From Toxorhynchites rutilus septentrionalis (Eukaryota; Arthropoda; Insecta; Diptera; Culicidae), in contig NC_073746.1 of the NCBI RefSeq assembly GCF_029784135.1, positions 254,165,994 to 254,229,993 on the forward strand: a stretch of DNA of 64,000 nt, given 5' to 3'. The notes under the pieces were generated by a model, which saw only the letters and a list, made by a program, of their open reading frames with translations, did not search any database and was not told the origin of the DNA. Below, piece after piece: positions 45,986 through 57,665 of this stretch (the first letter of the stretch is position 1; each line of letters begins with the position of its first letter). A program made the position numbers and the translations under genes.

Positions 45986-46435
45986 TTCGAGAATGTCATC
46001 AAAGCTTAAAATTGTTAGCGTCATAAGCGGAAACACAGCTGCAACTCTGGAAAGAGTGATGACAGTGTTACCCCCTTTGCCTACATTGTTTGTTAAGGCA
46101 TATCTGTTTTTCAAGGCTGATATCCTGGCTCGTCCTGCTTCATTTGTCCGCATTAGCATTTTGTCAACGTTGTTTCCTCTACTAAGGAATAGAATAATCA
46201 TTGCCGCGGAATCTCTTCTAACATTGTCTCGAGTACGCCCCTCACCAGCTAGACCCCTTCTAAAGATTTCCTTCGCTATCCCCACAACATTCAACCCTTG
46301 ATACTCAAAGTCGCTCAAGGATTGTCTAAGGAATGTCTTAAACTCATCACGGTCTAATAGGCTTACTAGCTCGTTCATCACAAGACGAACATCCTCGATG
46401 GAATTAACATCTTGGCTAGAAGATGAAGAGGCCAT
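45986..46435 (-). pseudogene. Nucleoprotein fragment of a phlebo/phasivirus-like RNA virus (EVE)
   Basis: The first roughly 150 codons of a 311-aa frame beginning at the ATG at 46435. The bunyaviral (Phenuiviridae) N pattern is visible: DFEYQGLNVVGIAKEI near residue 43, AAMIILFLSRGNN near 78, a K(M)-rich loop, and NTVITLSRVAAVFP near 122. The phenuivirus N is about 245 residues, so roughly the N-terminal 60% is kept, and it is free of stops. Viral N binds genomic RNA; this copy is a genomic fossil. Near 45985 the frame passes without a stop into LINE sequence. The start codon and N-terminus look complete, as expected if the copied template was the viral N messenger RNA. Phasi Charoen-like viruses are common in Aedes and known sources of such fossils. 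Confidence 0.7.
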
Positions 46436-46659
46436 TTTATCTTTTGTTTAAAGTTTATTTTCCCAAGTAAAACTCAAATTGAATGATGCTATTAGCAACT
46501 TGATAATCGCCTGGAGAATTAATGTAATGTAGCAGTCACAAAACTAAAACTCAAACAGAAATATAACGTTCACAACAAAGATTACAATATTAACTTGATG
46601 AGAATTTAACTTTTATTATATTCAGGGCTGACTCTGTGTGTTGATGTTGAATCAAAGGG
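46436..46659. other. 5' portion of the viral/LINE insertion, unassigned
   Basis: 224 bp between the viral ATG and satellite B. It could be a viral leader, another captured RNA or filler DNA. No reading frame or motif was recognised. It ends ATCAAAGGG before the satellite sequence aaataataaat. Confidence 0.4.
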
Positions 46660-46769
46660 AAATAATAAATATTGAATATCTTTGCAAATAATGAATATTG
46701 AATATCTTTGGAGTCGTCATCATATGACCAAAGGTCGCATGAGTGCGAAAAAATTACTATGATAATCAC
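46660..46769. repeat. Satellite B fragment
   Basis: About 110 bp. It shows a local duplication of ATATTGAATATCTTTG (46670 and 46695). It ends GATAATCAC at the solo LTR. Confidence 0.9.
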
Positions 46770-47172
46770 TGTTAAATATAGGGAATGTGAAATTCCCTAG
46801 ATGCTTGCTTCAAGCAAGACTTTCTTCACGCACCTGTTTGATGTAAAAAAGAGGAAAGAAAAGAAGAGGTTTCTCTTACCAATATACGATTGTGAGACGC
46901 CTGCCAACACAGTTGGGTGAAGTTATCACGGTTTCACATTCGCATACTGAATTTTCCACCTTTGGATTTTAGTTGCCCAATCCTCATTCGGTTCTTGTTT
47001 GTTTTTCTTTTGCCTAGCGAGCTAATCTCGGCGAAGGGAGAAACATGTATTTTGCTGGCTGATTTTTATTTCATTTGAATTAATTGAAATGCGCCTTTTG
47101 CGCTTTTAATTCTCTAATCATACATTGCGCCTGAAAGCGCTTCTTATTCTACCATCTAAGCGGGTCCGTAAC
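46770..47172. mobile_element. Solo LTR of the BEL LTR-A family
   Basis: 403 bp from TGTTAAATATAGGGAATG to GGGTCCGTAACA, flanked by atcac (46765-46769) and atcat (47173-47177), a 5-bp target duplication with one change. The start (AGGGAA...TTCCCTAGATGCTTGC) matches 6778-7579. Five-bp duplications are usual for BEL/Pao. Confidence 0.8.
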
Positions 47173-47193
47173 AATCATTGTAAATTCTTTTTA

Positions 47194-48991
47194 ACACGTT
47201 GACTGCCAACTACGAGATAACTCGTAGATTGCGATCTTTTTAAGGACGCCAACTGAGAGTTACCTATGTTTACTTACCATTTTTGTGCATTTACGATTAA
47301 ACTCGTAATATATCAGTGCTAATATAGATAGATGGCTTCTAGGAAAAGAACAAAAAATCAATGCTAGCTTGCACGAACAGGAAATTTATTTAGAAACTAA
47401 CAAAAAATATAATTATAAAAATTAATTGAAATTCAAGAGGTTGTATAATATTTTATTGATTTTTGTGGAAATTCTTAAAACTATTTTCCACACAAAGGGC
47501 TGGCTTCTCTTTGCAGACTGGACAGAAATAACGCGTTTCTCGGCGTTTTTTTGCTTAGGTACATATACGACAAGGCTTTGTTGGTCGCTCTTTTTTTTCG
47601 ATAGGTGGCAAACTCTCTAAATAATGTAGCTCTTGCAATTTAATTTTTTTTGAAACTGGTTGAATTTCTTCACCAATCAACGCAACGCGATGAGGAATTC
47701 TTCTCTGAACTTTATTAGTTTTACGTTAGAAGAAGTAACTTTTTGAAACATTTTGTGAGAATTGTGTATATATATCTCTATAATATGTAATGAAACCTTT
47801 TTGGGCCATCTAATACTCTTTCTTAGAGATGAGTAGTATGAAAGCATTTGGTCTGATCGGTCTATGCCAGACATTCCATTATTGTAATCTCGTATTATAT
47901 TCGGTTTCATAGAAATTTTTCCATTGCGATTACAGACCTCTACCATTTCAACAGCATGCATGTTTGAAATACTAAGGACATCTCGTTTGTCCTTCCATTT
48001 GCATACAGTAACGGGTCCATTTTGCTGCCAAATACACTCCCCTTTTTTCAGCTTGCGATTTACCACATATCTGGGATTTCCTTTTCTATTACTTCGTAGG
48101 GTTCCACAAACATAAGTTTTTCGTGTAGTTAGCAGTTTTGTTAGAGTAACAGAATTATAAAAATTATCCATGTACACTGCGTATCCCTTATCCAGATAGT
48201 CCTCCAGTAAATGTAAAACAACGTCAGCAGTGTGCCCTACTTTATTATCAGTTTCCTCACATTTTCCGCTATAAATCTTTATTTTCATGACAAGACCGTC
48301 GGACTCACATAGTTCATACAGTTTGATACCATATTTGTGTTTTTTATTTTTTATATATTGGCGGAAAAGCAATCTTCCTCGCCATAGCATCATGGATTCG
48401 TCAATACAAATATTTCTATCTGGTACATAGCTTTCACGCATAACATGATTGAAATGATTTAGTATCGGTCTCACATTGTATAATCTGTCGGCAGATGGTA
48501 TTGAGTTATCAACCAAATGAAAATAACGCAGTATCAACTGGAATCGATTTCGACTCATATGTGAGCGCCAAAAGTTTACATTATATAGCTTGTTTGTGCT
48601 CCAGTAATTTTCGATTGATGGAAAAGTGCAAGGTCCCATTTGCAACAAAAGTCCAATAAAAACTTTCATCTCTGCAGCACTGACGTCTTTCCACTGTGAT
48701 AACCTGTTAGTTTTTTTTCTTACTTTGCGTTTTTCCATTTCTTGTGCAGCATATAAATTAGTTTGTTCCACCAGTAATGCAAGAAATTCATCCGAAAAAA
48801 ATAAGTCCACCAGCGTATGTACCGTAAAATTTGCCGTATCCAATTTCACACCAATATTTTCTTGGAAAATAAATAATTCAGGATTTTGTTGAATTTCTGT
48901 CCACAAATCATCATTTTTAATAATATAATGTGATAAAATCAAATTGCCATTTTTGGCCAGATTTCTGAAAATTGCCTTGGCAGTCAACGTG
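47194..48991 (-). mobile_element. piggyBac element in satellite B (TSD TTAA)
   Basis: 1,798 bp with perfect 15-bp ends CACGTTGACTGCCAA, flanked by TTAA at 47190-47193 and 48992-48995. The flanks join as satellite monomer (tctttttaagttc). The interior is one transposase gene. Confidence 0.93.
47453..48987 (-). pseudogene. piggyBac transposase, N-truncated, C-terminal frameshift
   Basis: DDE_Tnp_1_7-type. The main frame 48987-47677 has 436 codons; its nominal first codon TTG lies inside the inverted repeat, so no real start is present. The catalytic Asp residues are visible: NICIDESMMLWRGR, AVYMDNFYNS and MSGIDRSDQML. A frameshift just before 47677 moves the C-terminus to another frame that runs to 47453 and contains the cysteine-rich domain (CRIC, YFCPVC, ALCVENSFKNFH), with one stop between the first and second Cys pairs. 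Coding sequence starts about 10 bp inside the repeat, where relatives have a 5' UTR and an acidic N-terminus of roughly 100 residues, so the 5' part was deleted while the terminal repeat was kept. Confidence 0.85.
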
Positions 48992-49027
48992 TTAAGTTCT
49001 ATTTCTATTATTTTTGAAAAAAATAAT
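48992..49027. repeat. Satellite B fragment
   Basis: 36 bp of monomer (ttaagttctatttctattatttttg...) between the piggyBac TTAA and the next LTR. The last five bases, ataat, are the left target duplication of 49028-59241. Confidence 0.85.
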
Positions 49028-49175
49028 TATAATCTAGGGAACTCGAAATTCCCTAGATGCTTGCTATGAAGGCAAGACTTTTCGCTCGTCCTCTATCGAG
49101 CGCTTCGTGATTAATCTAGGGAACTTATTTCCCTAGATGTCGGCAATTGAGGCCTAAGAATCACGGGAGTCAAGA

Positions 49176-49832
49176 TGCGACGAAGTTTTCTATTACTATT
49201 AATTAAGTTATACTTTTATTCAAAAAAAACTTTATTTATTTCTCGTCGCTCCACACGGCCGTCCGCGTCGAGTGTCATACAAGAACTCTCTTAATGCTAG
49301 TTACAAAAGTCTTAAGCTAACTTAGCCAACAGTTTGTGGAGAGTTTCATTGGGAGGAGCCAAGTCGATTTCAAAGGGGAATAGCCAATCAATCGAATGCA
49401 GTGTTCGATGTGAATGGTGTCAAAAATAGAATTGCTTACTGCGCTCATAAGCGCGCATATCGATTTCATGAGAAATCGTAAAGTGTCACGACGACTTTGT
49501 GTACGGTCGCGTATTTAATCAGAATAGAACTGGGTTTGTTTTGGTTTCTGGTTTATTGCCTTTAGCTGCGCGCGACATGATGTAAGGGTGCATTCATATC
49601 GCCCGCGCATGTTGGCTTGTTTACATGGACGAATGTGGGAGAAAAACAATTAACTAAATAATGCAGTTGCGCTTGAGGAATGTTTCGTGGGAATCGTAAA
49701 TTGAAGTGACCACGCATGAGTCATTTATTTTGAAACAATCAATTGCTTATGAGGAGAAGATAATGAGATAATTTGTATATTGGGAGTTTTAAGATGGACT
49801 TTGGAACGGGGTTTGAAATCATACTACAGAAG
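49176..49832. mobile_element. Nested solo LTR, relative of 10413-11003
   Basis: About 657 bp from TGCGACGAAGTTTTC to AATCATACTACA. It splits LTR-C between sequence matching 60046-60060 and 60090 onward. The interior is shared with 10500-10980. I could not define a clean target duplication, so the edges may be off by a few bases. Confidence 0.55.
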
Positions 49833-50530
49833 CCAGGGAACCTATTTCCCTGGACTTGTTTGATCTCTTACGGGCTAAGCCCCTTCCAAAATTCCCGTAA
49901 TCACGAATACGTTTCAGAATCAGACGGCTCCAGATTGGTCCGTCCGAGTGAAACTCGTAACTACTTTCGGATGGGAAAATTTGGGTCGTTTTGGTTATAC
50001 CTTTATTTTTGAGCTCCTTCCTTGTTAGGAGCTTTGGCCTTGGATGCGTGGCGCCTAGTTGCCAACGCTGGTGAAAGGTTTCGGATTTAACGGAATTTGC
50101 ACTGCGGTTTTAAATACAGATATTTACTTGTATTTAAATTTACTTAAGCAAACTTAACTGTTGAAATTAGAATTTGAATTTTACTGATGGACCTCGTTGG
50201 TCGAACTTGAAATTGAACTGATTTGTTTGAAATAAGAAATTGAACTTAACTGATGGACCTCTGTAATCTAGGGAACTCGAAATTCCCTAGAGCAAGCAAG
50301 ACTTTTCGCTGGTCCTCTCTCGAGCGCTTCGTGATTAATCTAGGGAACTTATTTCCCTAGATGTCGGCAATTGAGGCCTAAGAATCACAGGTTCGGTTAA
50401 AGGTATCTCTTACGGGCTAAGCCCCTTCCAAAATTCCCGTAATCACGAATACGTTTCAGAATCAGACGGCTCCAGATTGGTCTGTCCGAGTGAAACTCGT
50501 AACTACTTTCGGGTGGGAAATTTTTGGGTA
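49833..50530. repeat. LTR-C sequences: end of copy 1 and start of copy 2
   Basis: 49833-50262 continues copy 1 (CAGGGAACCTATTTCCCTGG hairpin, TCTTACGGGCTAAGCCCCTT, then TTGAACTTAACTGATGGACC repeats). Copy 2 starts TGTAATCTAGGGAACTCG at 50263. Segments such as ACGAATACGTTTCAGAATCA occur in both and again near 60165. No genes. Confidence 0.65.
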
Positions 50531-51131
50531 TGTTTTGACGTAGAACTACGTCTTTCATTAAGGGTGCCAAATCAGAAAACAGGTCACGTTTTTATGAAAT
50601 AAAGTTAATGTTAATAACTATTTTTGTCGCGAACGGATTTTGGCGATTTACATACGAAACGAATCGGAAATTCCGTATGATTTGTTTAATATGCTATACA
50701 TTAGATTCCCCTGGTTTGTAGATGGTTTAAATTCATGAAAACTTTAAGCGTTTCCATTTCCCCATACTTTTGTTCTGTCCATTTGTGTACTTTCCCGAAC
50801 AGAGCCGTCTATAACGAGCAACTTATCGATGACCAACGGAGGGGAAATCATAAGATTTAAAGTCTCCGTGAACAAAGGAAAATTAGAAGAATGAAGGGGA
50901 GTATTTGCCTAGAGTGTAAACAGTGGATCTCGCTGAGGCAAACTTTCATTCGGCATCGGACTGTTGAGCAATCCAGTTCAATTTGCTTTCGCTGCGCTTC
51001 GATCTAAGATTGGACCCCACCAGTGGTAATTCAACTTGGATATCGTCGTGTGGTTTTTCTGTTCGTTTCTCGCGTTATTCGTATCGTGTGTTTTTCTTTC
51101 CGCGTCATAAATTGGACGCTTCGCGTAGTGT

Positions 51132-51563
51132 GTGATGAGCAAGACGAAGAGGAAGGCAGGTTCGAGCCCCGCAAAAAACGAACGCATTGCCAGGGGCAAT
51201 AAAATTTCGAGGCAAGCGTCGTCTAATGATGCATGCGATGTTGGTGCAGTGAAAAGCGCTCGCACTGAACCGAGCCCTCGCGAGTGGGACACCGCATCGA
51301 ATAACAGCGGAGTAGGCGATTTCGGCACGTCGGTCGAAAATGTAAACCCCGTTACCCAGGCAGCAACCAAAATCAAGCTCCCCCCGTGGGTGGTGAAGGC
51401 GGTCGCTCTTGACAAACTCATCAGCGAATTCGCATCGACGGGTGTTACAGCAGAGTACAAGCTGTGTGGCATAATTCAGTCTATTTCCAAGCAATTAACA
51501 TTGTTTGTTTTCCATCATCATAAGGGCTTCGTTGGTGCCTTTGAGAATGCATCAATGCATTAA
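51132..51563 (+). pseudogene. BEL Gag N-terminal segment (putative)
   Basis: 143-codon frame upstream of the main gag frame: basic, with KTKRKAGSSPAKNER and, near residue 85, a KIKLPPWVVKAVALDKLI stretch. I assign it to Gag from its position and the helical segment. From about 51485 the sequence stops looking like Gag, and 51564-51920 has no coding pattern. That stretch may be an insertion or intron separating it from the next frame. Confidence 0.4.
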
Positions 51564-51945
51564 ACTGACGTTATGGCAAAGCAGGCGATAAGGTTGAGCG
51601 CCACAAAATTATTTGGGAATACCAAGCATCTTGAATGTCTTACTGGAATGTTATAACTATGTATTTGAGTTCGCGTGCCAATCGCAAAACTGCCTTCAAC
51701 TAGGATTGCATTTGCGCTAATATTGATTATAATGAAGCATTACCACTGTTTTCGAGGTTGTTATTAACAAAAAAGAGTTTATTTCGCTTGTTTAGTCACC
51801 AAGAAAGTAAATGTCGTTCTGGAATTTTGTATGTGATTAGGTTTCGCTTGCCAGTAGCAAAACCTCCTCCAGTAATGTAATGCAACTTTTTTCGAGGCTA
51901 GTAATATTAACATAAGATGCCGAGATCGAACAGGTCAAATTACGC
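51564..51945. other. Non-coding gap within BEL gag
   Basis: AT-rich, with an imperfect internal repeat (GTTCGCGTGCCAATCGCAAAAC at about 51668 and GTTTCGCTTGCCAGTAGCAAAAC at about 51841). Coding resumes near 51925 with a Glu/Lys/Leu-rich helix already open upstream of the Met at 51946. Confidence 0.45.
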
Positions 51946-53481
51946 TTGGAGAAGGCGATCTTGGACGAGAAATTCCGAATCCAAGAGGAGGAATTGGACG
52001 ATGAAAGCAATGATGGGATAAGCCTACGGTCCCAACAAAGCAGTTTCAGTAAGGTGGAACAGTGGCAAATTGAACCTCAACATACCACCGGGCCGGTAGA
52101 AAAAGCTGTATCGCCCCAAGCAGTACAGACGACTGTCATCGCGCCCGTGACTACCGTTAGAAACGATGTTCAGCCCAAGGGGCACACACAGGTCGTCAAC
52201 AGAAGTCAACTGGAACTGTCAAAAGGTGTAACAGCAGCAGATATTCCGTTAGGATCGAATGCCGATACTAGTTTTTGTGGAATGATCAATACTATAAGTA
52301 AACCAAGTAGTAACCAGGGATTAGAAACAGAAGGTAGCAAACATATTCCGCTCAATAGTGATACGCACACTCTTGTTCGGAATGATCCACAAGTAGCTCA
52401 TTCGTCACATCAGTTTCCCTTTTCCTCCGCTTATCAAGCTCAGTCATTTGATCGCGTCATTGGTATATCGTCAAATGCGATTGGGACACTCGACGGCCCT
52501 AAGTATAGTACGGTGCATGCGAATGATCCACAAGTTACTCATAGTGTACAGCAACATCCATTAGATCGTAGAGGTCTACCAGGTGCAGTCCTGCAGGGAG
52601 TTTCATCGAACCAGGGCAACCAAATACCATCATCGTACGGATTTTTGACAAATTCCGAACCAGCAGCAACTGGGCAGTATGGGTTGCCTCATTATTCCAC
52701 GAGCTCCGCGCTGCCACCTGGATTCGGATTAGGACCAACACCACAGCAACTGACAGCCAGACAAGTAATGTCGAGAGAACTGCCACCTTTTTCGGGAAAT
52801 CCTGAAGACTGGCCGCTGTTTATCAGCTCGTATCGGAACTCTACCCAAGTGTGTGGGTACTCGGAAGCAGAAAATTTAGCCCGACTGCAACGCTGTTTAA
52901 GGGGTCACGCCCTTGAAATCGTAAGGAGTCGCTTACTGTTACCAGCAGGTGTTCCACACGTAATTGCGACGTTGGAGATGATGTATGGAAGACCAGAATT
53001 GCTCATCCATACCCTACTGCAGAAGGTTAGATCAGTCCCACCGCCTAAGCATGATCGCCTCGATTTGCTGATTGCGTTCGGCGTAGCAGTGCAAAATTTA
53101 CGCGATCACCTGGAAGCTGGCGGTCAGCATGCACACTACAATAATCTGATGCTGCTTTCCGAATTAGTTGAAAAACTTCCCGCGAATCTCAAACTCGACT
53201 GGTCGTTGTATAAGCAACGTTGTGGAGAGGTGAATATTCGTATATTCAGTCAATATATGTCCATGCTAGTTCGGGCGGCGACGGACGTTACTCTTTTCGA
53301 TCCAAGACAGCATGTAGCCCAACAGCATCGAGCAGTAAAACCCGAAAAGCTAGGAAAAGATAAGTCCTTCTGCGGATCCCACACTGTGGAAGAATCGTCG
53401 AAGCAAGGGCCCACATACTCCTGTGGATCAAAATCGTTCATCCCAACCAGCGTGTCTTCTGTGTCAGGACCCCAACCATAG
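51946..53481 (+). pseudogene. BEL Gag core
   Basis: 511 codons. A charged helical start (IQEEELDDESNDG) is followed by a long Ser/Gln/Pro-rich low-complexity part (about residues 30-270). The conserved BEL Gag domain comes next: LPPFSGNPEDWPLFISSY near 280, LARLQRCLRGHALE, and ELVEKLPANLKLDW near 405. The last residues from about 495 are out of frame: the zinc-knuckle coding sequence continues in the frame of the next entry, so a frameshift lies near 53425. Related in order and motif to the Gag at 3815-6404. Confidence 0.75.
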
Positions 53482-54967
53482 GGTGAAGGAATGTCCCCTT
53501 TTTAGCAGGAAAAGCGTGGAAGAAAGATGGAAGACGATCCAACAGTACGGCCTCTGCTGTCAGTGTTTAGGCGCTTATGGGAGAAGACCCTGCAAATCAC
53601 AGCGGCGATGTGAAGTAGGTGGCTGTCAGTTCAGGCATCACCCGTTGCTCCATTCTATCCCACTTAAGAGCAACCCCAAAGAATCCGAGGCAGTTGTAAG
53701 CTACCACAAAACTGAGAAGCGGGCTTTATTTCGTATCATTCCCGTTACGCTGTATGGTAACAACCGTTCAGTTTCTGTATTCGCATTCTTGGATGACGGT
53801 TCTTCGACAACGCTGATAGACGAAGGAGTCGTGAAGGAGCTTGGGGTAACGGGAGAACAACTCCCGTTGTGCCTTCAATGGACGGCGAATGTAAAAAGAT
53901 CGGAGGCTGAATCACAACGAGTCCGACTTGAGATATCCGGTGGTAACGATTTAGTAAAATATCCATTAGCAGATGTCCGTACGGTGAGCAGCTTGGATCT
54001 GCCTCAGCAGACTTTGCGATATGCGGAGCTTTCAAAAATCTTTCCGCATCTGAAGGGACTGCCTGTAAGGGACTATACTAATGCACACCCTCGTATCCTT
54101 ATTGGAAACAATCATGCACATGTCACGGCCACTCTCAAAATACGCGAGGGCAGAGCAGGTGATCCCATCGCAGCGAAGTCTAGGTTGGGGTGGACCATAT
54201 TTGGTTCTAGTTTAAACGCTGAAAACGCTCACAGTTTCCTGATTTGTGAATGCAATCGTGATCAGGGCCTACACGAGATGGTAGAACAATATTTCTCGGT
54301 CGACAATGTGGGAGTAGCAGCTGCATCGTTTCCACAGTCGAAGGAGGAACAAAGGGCGACTCGTATTCTTACTGAAACGACGAAGCGGGTTGGCATGCGG
54401 TTCGAAAGTGGTCTGCTGTGGAAGTTCGACGACTTCGAGTTTCCGGATAATTATGCGATGGCTATGCGTCGCTTGCATTGCTTGGAACGGCGTATTCGAA
54501 GCGATACGGTGATCGGAGATAGCGTGAAGAGGCAACTAGCGGAATACCGGATAAAGGGATACTTGCACGAAGCGACGAAGGAGGAGCTCGAAGAAGCGGA
54601 TCCACGCAAAACGTGGTACTTACCGCTAGGTGTTACCATATACCCCAAGAAGCCGTCTAAAATACGGATCTTTTGTGATACTGCTGCGATGGTGGATGGC
54701 GTTTCCTTGAACACCATGCTTATTAAGGGACCTGATTTATTAAACAGCCTGCTTGGAGTTCTTTTTGGATTCCGAGAAAAACGGATTGCGATCCGTGCGG
54801 ACCTTATGGAAATGTTCCATCAAATTCAGATACGTAAAGAAGACCGACATGCTCAGCGAATTCTCTGGCGAGATGATCCGAATCAGGAACCGAAAGTCTA
54901 TCTCATGAACGTGGCGACATTCGGCGCCACTTGTTCGCCATGTACAGCACAATATACAAAAATGTAA
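53423..54967 (+). pseudogene. BEL zinc knuckles, protease and RT N-terminal half
   Basis: 514 codons. Cysteine clusters CLLCQDPNHRVKEC and CCQCLG...CQFRHH (residues 11-75) end Gag. The aspartic protease has FAFLDDGSSTTLIDEG near 120, with an intact active site. RT follows: FDDFEFPDNYAMAMRRL, TWYLPLGVTIYPKKPSKIRIFCD and IRADLMEMFHQIQI. The frame ends shortly before the catalytic box because of a frameshift near 54950. This copy shows what the element at 3815-6404 has lost. Confidence 0.8.
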
Positions 54968-55787
54968 ATGCGACCGAACACGAACAAGATTTCCCGGCTG
55001 CAGCCGATGCCATTATCAGGAAACATTATGTTGAAGATTACCTTGATAGTGCGGACAGTGTGGCGGAAGCTGTGAGATTGGCTCAGGATGTATGCTACGT
55101 TCACTCACGCGGTGGTTTTCATCTTCGAAAGTGGCTTTCTAACTCCAAAGACGTCCTACGACGGGTCGGGGAAAGAAATCCTGATTCAGAAAAATGTCTT
55201 CTGCTGGATAAGGCTAGCTCAACCGAGCGCGTGCTTGGGATGTACTGGCGTCCTGAGCAAGACGTCTTCACATACACCTACTCAGTGGGACTAGAGGAAA
55301 CACATCCTACGAAACGACAGATTTTGCGGGCCGTAATGAGCCTTTTCGACCCACTTGGGCTACTCTCTCATTTCCTCGTATTCGGAAAAATCATAATCCA
55401 GCAGATTTGGCGCGCGAAAACAGGGTGGGATGAACCGATACCGAAAGAGCTTTGTGAACGGTGGACTCAATGGACAGCAGAATTCAAGTATTTAGACCAG
55501 ATTAGCATCCCACGTTGTTACTTCCCGCAAAGATCCGTGAAAGATATTTCGTCGTTGCAGCTGCTTATCTTCGTAGATGCTGGGGAAGATGCGTATGCTT
55601 GCGTAGCATATTTACGGGCAGAGTTCTCCGAGAAAATTCAGTGTGCGATCATTGGAGGGAAAACCAAGGTTGCTCCGCTCAAAACGCTTTCTATCCCGCG
55701 GCTGGAGCTCATGGCGGCAGTCATTGTAGTGAGATTGCGAAAGACCATTATGAATTTCCACTCACTCCCGATCGACAGATTTATATC
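54931..55787 (+). pseudogene. BEL RT catalytic half and RNase H start
   Basis: This continues RT in another frame: RKHYVEDYLDS is the catalytic box, with YVED where relatives have YVDD, so the first catalytic Asp of the pair appears changed to Glu. Then RGGFHLRKWLSNS, ILRAVMSLFDPLGLLSHF and the RNase H start (LLIFVDAGEDAYACVAYLR, LSIPRLELMAAV) are seen. A frameshift near 55785 moves the rest to the next frame. Confidence 0.75.
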
Positions 55788-57665
55788 AGGACAGTTCTGG
55801 CCTGGATCAATGCCAACCACTGCAGCTATCGGCAATTCGTTGCATGTCGTATTGGCGAAATGTTATCGAAGTCGAAGGTGGAAGAATGGCGTTGGGTTCC
55901 ATCTAGAGAAAATGTAGCAGACGAAGCATTGAAGTGGGGCCGAGGACCCTGCCTATCAACAAGTGGCCGCTGGTTTACTGGGCCAGAATATCTTCTATTG
56001 CCGGAGGAACAATGGCCAGCGGACGTTAAGCCATTCTTAGAAACGACGACTGAGGAGATGAAATCGTGTTTAGTCCACCAGACAATGAATGGGGAGGTCG
56101 TCATTGATTGGTCACGGTTTTCCAAATGGCAACGTCTTTGGAGGACAATTGGATACGTGCAACGATACGTGAAGAATTATATGCTGAAAGCGAAAGGAAG
56201 TGAGCTGCAAGTTGGGTCATTAACGCAAGAAGAGCTTTACAATGCGGAAAAATGTCTGTGGCGGCAAATTCAACGGGAAAGCTATCCAGAGGAGATGAAA
56301 ACGCTTGAAGCAGCTCAGAGCAAGCACCCGGATAAGCAGGCAAAGCTGCACGGTACGAGTAAACTCCGGAAGCTATCGCCATTTCTCGATACTGACGGAG
56401 TAATTCGTTTGGACACCAGAATTGTAGCGGCCACATGTGTATCCTACGATACCCGGTGTCCGATAGTGCTGCCCAAAGAGCACCCAGCAACTCAACTTCT
56501 AATTGAGTGGTACCATCGCAAATACCTACATGCAAACGCCGAAACCGTCGTCAATGAGGTGCGACAGCGATTTCATATCTCTAATCTCCGCACCATTGTA
56601 CGACAGATCAAGAAGATGTGTTCACTCTGCAGAATCAGGAAAGCTGTTCCTGAAATACCACGAATGGCACCACTTCCAGCGGCCCGGCTGAGTGCGTACG
56701 AGCGTCCTTTCTCGTACGTCGGCCTCGATTATTTCGGCCCAACTCTCATACGCGTGAACCGGAGCGAGACAAAAAGGTGGATAGCGCTGTTTACGTGTCT
56801 CACTATCCGAGCAGTGCACCTCGAAGTTGTCCACTCACTTTCCACGGAGTCGTGTAAAATGGCCCTAAGACGTTTTATAAACCGTCGTGGAGCACCGATT
56901 GAAATCCACAGCGATAGAGGGACCAATTTCGTAGGGACCAACAACGAGCTACGCAGAGAGATGTCGAAGATTGATGACCAATTAGCAGAAGTTTTCACTA
57001 ACGCCAATACCAAGTGGGTATTCAACCCGCCCGGGACTCCACACATGGGCGGATCGTGGGAGAGACTAGTGAGATCGGTGAAAACAGCACTGGCTGCCAT
57101 GTACACAACTAGAACTCCAAACGAGGAAACACTCATTACGCTGGTAATCGAGGCCGAATGCGTGATGAATTCACGGCCATTAACATTCATTCCGTTGGAG
57201 GTGGAACAACAGAAGGCTCTAACTCCCAATCAATTTTTGCTCTTGAGCTCTAGCGGGGTGGTTCAACCACGACAGGCATTGGCGGAGTCCAAATACGCTT
57301 GTAGAAGTAACTGGAATCTGGGACGGGTGATGCTGGACCAATTCTGGCGTAGATGGGTCCGGGAATACCTGCCCACCCTTACACGTCGCTCCAAGTGGTT
57401 CGATGACGTTAAGCCCATCGGAATTGGTGACCTAGTGATCGTTGTAGAAGAAGGCATCCGGAATGGCTGGACACGAGGACGGGTATTGGAAGTCATCGCT
57501 GGACTAGATGGCCGGATTCGACAAGCCATGGTGCAGACAGCCTCGGGTCTAGTACGACGACCAGTAGCTAAACTGGCACGATTGGATTTGAAGGAGAGTA
57601 AAACTGGCCTTGAGAACTTTGACCAGTCTTACGGGTCGGGGAAATGTAACAGCGTTTCGCTCTAG
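55785..57665 (+). pseudogene. BEL RNase H end and integrase
   Basis: About 626 codons. RTVLAWINAN and VPSRENVADEALKW end RNase H. Integrase has a zinc region with His residues in YHRKYLHANAE and Cys residues in CSLCRIRKA. The catalytic residues are in GLDYFGP (Asp), IHSDRGTNFVG (Asp) and HMGGSWERLVRSVK (Glu). The C-terminal part has the BEL-specific PLTFIPLE, DQFWRRWVREYLPTL and VIVVEEG blocks. The frame is open to 57665. Integrase alone looks intact, but pol as a whole is broken by three frameshifts. Confidence 0.85.

Noticed and set aside
51105..51494. Antisense frames overlapping BEL gag-pol (also 50978-51472, 55826-56125, 56729-57229)
   Set aside because: They mirror good coding sequence on the plus strand that carries recognisable domains; no motifs of their own.
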